DNA of 64,000 nt from Azadirachta indica (Eukaryota; Streptophyta; Magnoliopsida; Sapindales; Meliaceae). The notes below the pieces were generated by a model. It was given only the letters and a program-made list of their open reading frames with translations. It searched no databases and was not told the DNA's origin. A program made the position numbers and the translations under genes. Positions within the stretch are counted from its first letter, which is position 1; each line of letters starts with the position of its first letter. The DNA lies in the NCBI GenBank assembly GCA_022749755.1, contig CM040441.1, positions 4,530,741 through 4,594,740 on the forward strand, given 5' to 3'. Below, piece after piece: positions 57,886-64,000 of the stretch.

Positions 57886-58386
57886 CTATCACTTTCCGGA
57901 AGCAGAGTTTTGGTATTGTCTTGATTGTTAGGTTTATCTTCTTTAGAAAACCTGAAACTAGATGATTGTGCTATGTGTGAAATAGCATAAGATATTGGCT
58001 GCCTGTCGTCATTGGAAGGTTAAATCTGCAAGGAAATTATTTTGGAAGTCTACTTACAAGTTACAAGTATTGAGCAACTGTCCTAGTTGAGAGAAACCTT
58101 TCTTGGGAAATTGCAGACTTCTTATATCATGACCAGAGGTTCCACTGCATGCATTTTGTCTAGAAGCAACTGATTGCAAAATGCTTCAATCTTTGCCGGA
58201 GCTTCCATCATGTCAGGAAAAGTTAGATGCATCTGTATTAGGAAACTTCTGCAAACACTACTCCCATGGAAAGAACACGATGCATATGTAGCTAAACTTT
58301 AGTAACCGTCGATGATTAAGTATTCAGCAGATGGCAGTTTCATCACTAAGACAATTCTATGAAAAGGTATATAATGTAATTATTCT

Positions 58387-58390
<4 letters not shown>

Positions 58391-58425
<35 letters not shown>
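58391..58425. repeat. (AT)n microsatellite in relic D intron
   Basis: A run of AT dinucleotides followed by ACACACAC, within the position of the last TNL intron. Confidence 0.85.
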
Positions 58426-58433
<8 letters not shown>

Positions 58434-58624
58434 AATGTATTACAGGAAATTCCTATACCATATGGAGTCACTATTTGTGTACCTGGAAGTGAAATTCCTG
58501 ACTGGTTCAACAATCAAAGTTCAGGGTCTTCAATAACTATTCAACAGTAGGAGCTCTGTTGTGAGAGAAACTTCATTGGATTTGCTCTGTGTTATTGATA
58601 CTAAAGCTGATGATGATTACTCTT

Positions 58625-59265
58625 CTAACAAATTTATTTTGTTTCTGTCTTCGGAAGTTTACTCATTTTATATTTTCTTCTCATGTCAGCGACATTATCT
58701 GTTCTGTTCTTTTTTCCTTTGGCACCAGGATGTCTTTGCATAATATTTCCATTGTTAACCATATTACTGTATCCATTGTGATGCATATCTGTTCTTTTTT
58801 CCTTTCAGATGTCTTTGCAAATTGTTAACCATATTTTCATGCATATTTCATCAAATAATTTTTCATCTTTTTTTGAAAGTATTTAGAAAGTAGACTAATC
58901 TAAACCACATTTTCTCAGCAACGAAGTACATGGGCTATGAGCTAGCTATTGCTTGTGAGACGCTGGCTGCACTTTTGGGATACACCATTTTGCTTTGGGG
59001 GTGTATTTCTATGCCACAAGAGCTGTTGAAAGCACTGATGATGAAGCAAGATTTTCAAGAAAGTAAGCCAGTGGAGGCCTTTTCTTAGGCTGAAAATGTA
59101 TTGTAGAACAAGGTGGAGGTTTACCGTCTGTAATCTATCAGTCCAATGACATTCTTTGTACTGCATTTTCATGAGTATATGAACGAACGCCACCATTGTT
59201 ACCATAATATTCCCTGCTTTAGGGTTTTCATCATCTTGGCAATTACATAAATGTACCAATCATTT
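58625..59265. other. Inserted segment inside the C-JID of relic D
   Basis: Sequence without counterpart in TNLs B, C or E, interrupting the C-JID. It contains two copies of CTGTTCT and TTTTTTCCTTT-type sequence (58700-58725 and 58788-58806) and CCATT/GTTAACCATATT (58752 and 58822). No transposon ends were identified, and the minus frame 58942-59259 is not recognised. Confidence 0.45.
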
Positions 59266-59445
59266 TGATGCAAAGACTCTTTGTGAAACCAAATATGTTG
59301 ATAGGGTTTGCTATTTGACTGCTGTCATTGAAAATAGGGATGAGGACTTATTTGTTGAGTCAGATCACATCTTACTTGGATTTGTTCCCTGTTTGGATGT
59401 TAAGCTATGTAATGGTGGCCATATCTTAGCTAAATAACGATTTTT

Positions 59446-60465
59446 TTTTACGTTTTTCCCGCTCATTTATAAATTCAAGTGATTAGTTTTTCCTTTTTCA
59501 GTCAATTTATGTTGCATGCTGGTCACCTATAAACTGCAAAAATTCTATCTATAAGATGGAAAGACTCATAGCTTCAAATCAGAAGTGCAGATACAAACTG
59601 CTAACTCTTTCTGGCTTTGGAAGCACAGAACATTCGCTCTTTATTTAACACACAAGTAACTTCACAGAAATGAAGTTTTGATTTTCTTTGGTGAGTACAG
59701 TTAATCTCTGTACAAGCAGGATTACCCCGTTGTGCTTTGAGGAATTTCTCAGATCATTTTCTTCGGTGCCTCAATTCTGTTGAAACTATAGGTACCATGT
59801 AAATGATATTTCCTTCTTTTTTCTTGCACAATATTTACATATAATTTCGTTAAATGTTATTGGTTTATTTCTTGTTTTCGAATTTGACTTGCTGCTGCTT
59901 GACCGTATTGTAATATAATCGAAAATTATCAACGTATTTTGAATCTAGCTGTAACAAGCCTATCTCGTCCAACTATTTGCAAAAAAGATGTTCGTGGTGA
60001 GGGCAACAAAACGCCGTCAAATGACTTCGACAAACTTTCAGGTAGAGTCACTGGCAAAAGTAGCCTCCATAACATGATAGGATCAGCTATTTTTTATTGA
60101 TTTTATTTGTAAAAAATTCTATATTTTGAGATAATTTAACAATACTCTTTACAATCTATTCATGTAGGATTTGGCAGTCTTTTTTAACTTTTACCGGATT
60201 GATGGTTCCAGCAAAACGTTCTTGAGCTATGCCCAGGAGGGAAATTGATGCACCTATTTAGAAATGATAGTTCAGGATTCCTCAAAAGCACAAGACACAG
60301 ATTATGTTTCTATAAAAAGAGAACTGCATTCACCAAAAGCTCCATTTCTATGGAATAAATTTTATCCATGTAAAACAAGAAGTGATTGTATTTTCTTTGT
60401 ACGCTTTTGAATCTTGAGCAAAATAATCAGTTTTACACCTTCAATGCAACTGATCCATTGATCTA
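59446..60465. other. No gene seen
   Basis: 59640-59690 resembles the 3' flank of other TNL copies (AACTTCACAGAAATGAAGTTTTG versus 47370). The remainder is unrecognised. Confidence 0.4.
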
Positions 60466-61030
60466 TTATATCAAAAAACTTGCATGATGGTAAATTGAAA
60501 CAATGAAAACAGTTCTCCAATCTTTAGAGAAAACAAGGAAATTTGTTGTTAAAGAGCATTTCTTTTTCTCTGTGCAAATTTGCCAGTTCTTTGTCATCAC
60601 CGAACCCGCCAGTAATCCCAGTGCATCCGCACTTGAGGCAGTTGAATGGTAACTGAAAATCCTGAATTTTGACAGTTGAAGCAATATGGGATTTCGCTTC
60701 AAGGATAAGAAATGCTGAATTAAGGTGGTACATCAAACACCTGCAACATGCATAACAATCATTAATTCTGAGGTGATGAATACAAGAAGATTTTTCTGTA
60801 CGAATTTTTCGGCTATCTGCCACACGCCATAAACACTTTCATTTCTAAAATAAATTTTTCTCAAGTGTGGATGCCATCGTTTTGAAGAATGTGTACTTAA
60901 AACTGAGAGCATAACAGAACAACAATATATTGCAACAAAGAACAAATGTAATTCAAGATAATGCAAGTTACTCTTACTATACCTGAAAGTTTTGGTGCCT
61001 CCATTAACAACTTCATGACCTCAAGTCTCC
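60466..61030 (-). other. Possible decayed exons on the minus strand, unrecognised
   Basis: Overlapping minus frames with coding-like composition, for example LPFNCLKCGCTGITGGFGDD (about 60640-60585) within the frame 60823-60524. ATGTTGCAG before GTGTTTGATG (about 60740) looks like an acceptor, and CTTTCAG/GTATAGTAAG (about 60985) like a donor. No single frame joins them and I recognise no family. It may be the 3' end of a gene or an old insertion. Confidence 0.2.
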
Positions 61031-61988
61031 TTCATCAGTTGAAGGAGAAAAGCTTTCTTGTAGTACGAATTAATTTCAAAATCTGGGACGCCAGCCAAAC
61101 ATTTTTAATGGATGTCTGCTTAAATATGAAGCCAGAAAATGTAGGGATAAAAAAATGAAAAGATAACATGTGATGCATTTCATAAGAAAACAGAGTATGT
61201 AAATTAAGCTTGTGCAAAGAGCATTCACAATAAAATAAGAGTTTGTTTTTAACGTAGAAATGTTGTTGTTAATATCTAAACACGTATAAGAAGATGAAGC
61301 TACCTCAATTTTATATCTGAAATTTCAATTCCACAATCTGACTCCAAATGGTTATTCCAATTTTATATAGCATGAATGTTGTTAAAAATCACTATAAGAA
61401 CAATGATTTTTCTATATTTGTAATTTGACAGTAACTTTATCTATTAAATTTGCACAATAATAGGAGTGTATAAGAAAAGAAACCCGTGCTCTTAACAAGT
61501 GATGACCCAAAAATATTGTGCAAGGATTTCTTAAACAGAGTCATATGATCATAGGGAATTCTGAAACAGGGGAAGGAAAATCTTGCATAGACAAACAATA
61601 TTAGAACTTCATTTCCATGAAATAAATTGTATCTATTGAATAAAGAGTCTGTTCTCGTGATTAAATGCTAATCTCTCACATTTAACACAATTTGCAACAA
61701 CTGTGAAAAATTTTTGTTAAAAGGATATATGACTAAAAATAAACGCATAAGAAAGATAAAGAAAAAGAAAATGTAGAGGAATGGACTTACATAAGAAAAG
61801 CAAAGAAATTTATTATTATGAAGTGCTGACTAGCTCTCGGCGAATTTCCCTGGGTCTAACTTTCGCTTATAATTCCAACTAGTTGCCTTTGAATAATTCT
61901 CAAGTGACTACGGATCCTATGTAGAATCAGAAAGTTTTAACATATGCGTTATAATTAAATGACCGAACTTACATGATCTTCATTCGTA
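61031..61988. other. No gene seen; 3' flank of TNL E
   Basis: AT-rich sequence downstream of the minus-strand TNL. Nothing recognisable on either strand. Confidence 0.45.
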
Positions 61989-63955
61989 TCACCACAGACA
62001 ATTGAAGTCAAGTCCCAAGCAACGAAATATCTGAGAAATAAAGGAACATTGTTGCTGATGAGAGTAGACTTCCTCGTCGTCAGATCTGCCAGTACTTCCA
62101 CTTCCAATAGAAGTTGTGCTTGTGCCGGCCTCCTCATGGAATTCATTATGCAATTTCCTACATTCCTCTTCATTTGGCGGCACTATACTTACAGTAAAAG
62201 TGTTGGGTTCTGTCTCAGTGGGATGTGCATATACTGGACAGACCCCGCAACATTTCACCTTTTCCTGTTTTCCGTTGCCAAGGAAGGAATCATATGACAA
62301 AGATCTATGGTGGTTTAAATCATATGGAAAAAGGAAAAATCCAAGACAGACATGATCCGAGCGATAAATTATGTAGTCCTCAGATGCCATAGGATTGTCT
62401 AACCAGCATATCCAATGAAATTTCTTGGATTCAAAATCGTAATCACATGCGACTCCAAAATACCTATCAGCCTCAGAAACATCTTCCAATGAAATAACAG
62501 CACAAAGAGCAAATCCAATCAAGCTTCTGTTACAACAAATCTGCGGCAATTGAATAGTTATTGAAGATCCTAAACTTTGATTGCTGAACCACTCAGGAAT
62601 TCTACTTCCAGGTAAACAAATATTGAAACCATATCGAAACTTCATGCGTACCTGTAACATAAAAATCATGAATTATGATAAGATATAATGAGAAGAAAGA
62701 TATATAGAGAAAGAGAGTAACGTACCCCTCCACCGAATTGTCTCAGAGATGTAGTTGCCATATGTCGAATCCTTAGCTGTGAATCTGCCAAAACGTTGTT
62801 CTTTGTGTTTTCGTTTAATTTCATGCAATTAGAGAAATCTAACATGACAGTCTCTGCGTAGTCCTTGTTACGTTGTATGAATAATTTATCCAATAAGGAT
62901 GCATTTAATTCATCCAGATGTGATGGAAGCTTTGGTAAAGACTGAAGCCGCTTGCAATTCTTTGCTTCTAGATACTGTAGACCGGATGGAAGCTCTGGTA
63001 ATGATTGAAGCATATTGCAATTATTCAACCGAAGCTGACACAGCTTAGATAGTTGCTTGATACTTGTAGGCAAACTTTCGAAGTTATTTCCCTCTAGATT
63101 TAAATGCTCCAATGAGGATAGACAACCAATATCCTGTGGTATTTCTGTCATATCACAGTAACCTATTTCTAGCACTATCAGAGAAGAAAAACCTGATAAT
63201 GGAGGCAATATAAAACCTCTGCATCCAGAAAAATAAAGCCATTCAATGTTGTTTAGATCTCTGATAAAGTATGGTATTTGAGTGATGGCTGATTTCTCTC
63301 CATAGACGGCAAACAAAGATTTTAAATTCTTCAAGTTGTTTGGCAAACTATGAATTTCGTAGCAACCTCTCAAATTCAAACGTTCAAGTCCTTCTACATT
63401 TTCAATTGAAGATGGGAGCTCCTTAATTGCTGTAGATTCCAATCCAATGTAACTTAGACGTTCCATCTTCTCCAAGATCTCAGGAAAACTCTCAAGCTTT
63501 GTGCACTGATTAAGCCTAAGTGAAGAAAGAGATTTCAACTTACAAATGCTAGTTGGAAGAATCTTCAGCCTTGTGCAAGAGCTCAGATCCAACATTTCAA
63601 GATCAGTTAGACTCTGAACTGATGGGGAAACTTCTTTTATTGATGTCTCGCATAAATATAGCTCCGTTATTTTTCCCGAAATCTCTGGAAATTCTGTGAG
63701 ATTAACACAGTAGGACAGATCAATAGTTATTGGAGATCTAAAATAAATATTGCGTGGAAAGCATCCAAGACTGTTGCAGCCCTTCAAACACAATATCCCA
63801 AGGTTGTTGAAAATTTGAATGTCTGAAGGAACGCAAGGCAACTTCGCACAATTCAGAAGATTTAATGTCTTGAGATTTGGGGTTTCTGAAGGGTCTGGGA
63901 TCCTAGTGAGACATTGAGAGTCATGAAGATCAATATATTTCAATTTGTAAGCCTC
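61989..63955 (-). CDS. TIR-NB-ARC-LRR immune receptor (TNL E), 3' half, cut by the window edge
   Basis: Two intact exons on the minus strand: LRR 63955-62726 (410 codons, acceptor TGTAG before GAGGCT, donor GGG/GTACGT) and C-JID 62651-61989 (220 codons plus TGA, acceptor TTACAG). The frame runs through both without a lesion. The LRR part opens EAYKLKYIDLHDSQCLTRIP and has about 15 repeats with LPTSICKLKSL, ELPSSIENVEGL, FESLPTSIKQLS and LQSLPELPSG. The C-JID has NICLPGSRIPEWFSNQSLGS, GFALCAVI and the tail NTFTVSIVPPNEEECRKLHN. TIR, NB-ARC and linker exons should lie beyond 64000. The two exons correspond to exons 4 and 5 of TNL B. It is the only TNL here whose visible part is undamaged, and it faces the rest of the array. 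Confidence 0.9.
62652..62725 (-). other. Last intron of TNL E
   Basis: 74 nt, GTACGT...TTACAG on the minus strand. The position is the same as the final intron of TNLs B and C, between the LRR exon and the CLPG-containing exon. Confidence 0.8.
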
Positions 63956-64000
63956 CTACAAAAAAGTATAAATAATCACTCAAATGAATTAGTATTAAAG

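Larger units (their letters stand above)
57886..59445 (+). pseudogene. TNL relic D: last LRRs and C-JID, split by an insertion
   Basis: 57920-58200 keeps LRR pieces LSSLENLKLDDC, EIA*DIGCLSSLEG and SIEQLS. An exon-end copy (GAAAAG/GTATAT, 58367) and intron with a TA microsatellite follow, then ITICVPGSEIPDWFNNQSSG (from about 58460) and NFIGFALC. Homology stops near 58620. The rest of the C-JID resumes at about 59270 (LCETKYVD, FVESDHILLGFVPCLDVKLC, NGGH). The 650 bp between are unrelated. Multiple stops; TIR and NB-ARC are absent. Confidence 0.7.

Overview
The window is AT-rich eudicot nuclear DNA. The evidence is: plant-type introns, LTR retrotransposons primed by a plant tRNA-Asp, TIR-NB-ARC-LRR (TNL) resistance genes with the usual TIR / NB-ARC / LRR exon split, and a non-RD LRR receptor kinase of the EFR/Xa21 type. 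The style of the TNL and kinase proteins reminds me of Citrus, but that is an impression from memory and was not tested. A run of exactly 100 N at 22808-22907 marks a scaffold gap.

Layout. (1) 1-10.3 kb holds two decayed Ty3/gypsy elements, tail to tail. Element 1 (+) keeps gag, protease and the first part of RT between two LTRs. Element 2 (-) keeps gag, protease and an integrase tail. A 133-bp MITE lies beside or in the LTR of element 2. (2) 10.6-26.3 kb is a segmentally duplicated region. Three copies of a block each carry, on the minus strand, a small secreted protein gene with four GSLPPLSSI-type repeats: one pseudogene at 11.5-12.0 kb and two intact 179-aa genes at 15.0-15.5 and 23.3-23.8 kb. 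Two of the blocks also hold relics of a subtilisin-like protease. A 1.6-kb fold-back element and a broken TNL that runs into the assembly gap lie between blocks. (3) 26.3-38.7 kb has an unrecognised ORF and an LRR receptor kinase of about 1,024 aa carrying one frameshift. The kinase is flanked by two copies of a non-coding segment. (4) 38.7-41.8 kb contains a minus-strand Ty1/copia pol relic. (5) 41.9-64 kb is a TNL cluster: one nearly complete TNL with two frameshifts, three truncated relics, one multiply broken TNL, and at the right edge the 3' half of an apparently intact TNL on the opposite strand.

Function. The region looks like a birth-and-death immune-receptor cluster: intracellular TNLs, a surface pattern-recognition-type kinase and a tandem family of secreted proline/serine-rich proteins, with transposable-element debris between them. 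The two intact secreted genes are the least explained loci. They share a TATA box at the same distance from the ATG and an identical 11-residue block near the C-terminus, and could be precursors of several signalling peptides. No RNA genes, CRISPR arrays or bacterial features were seen.
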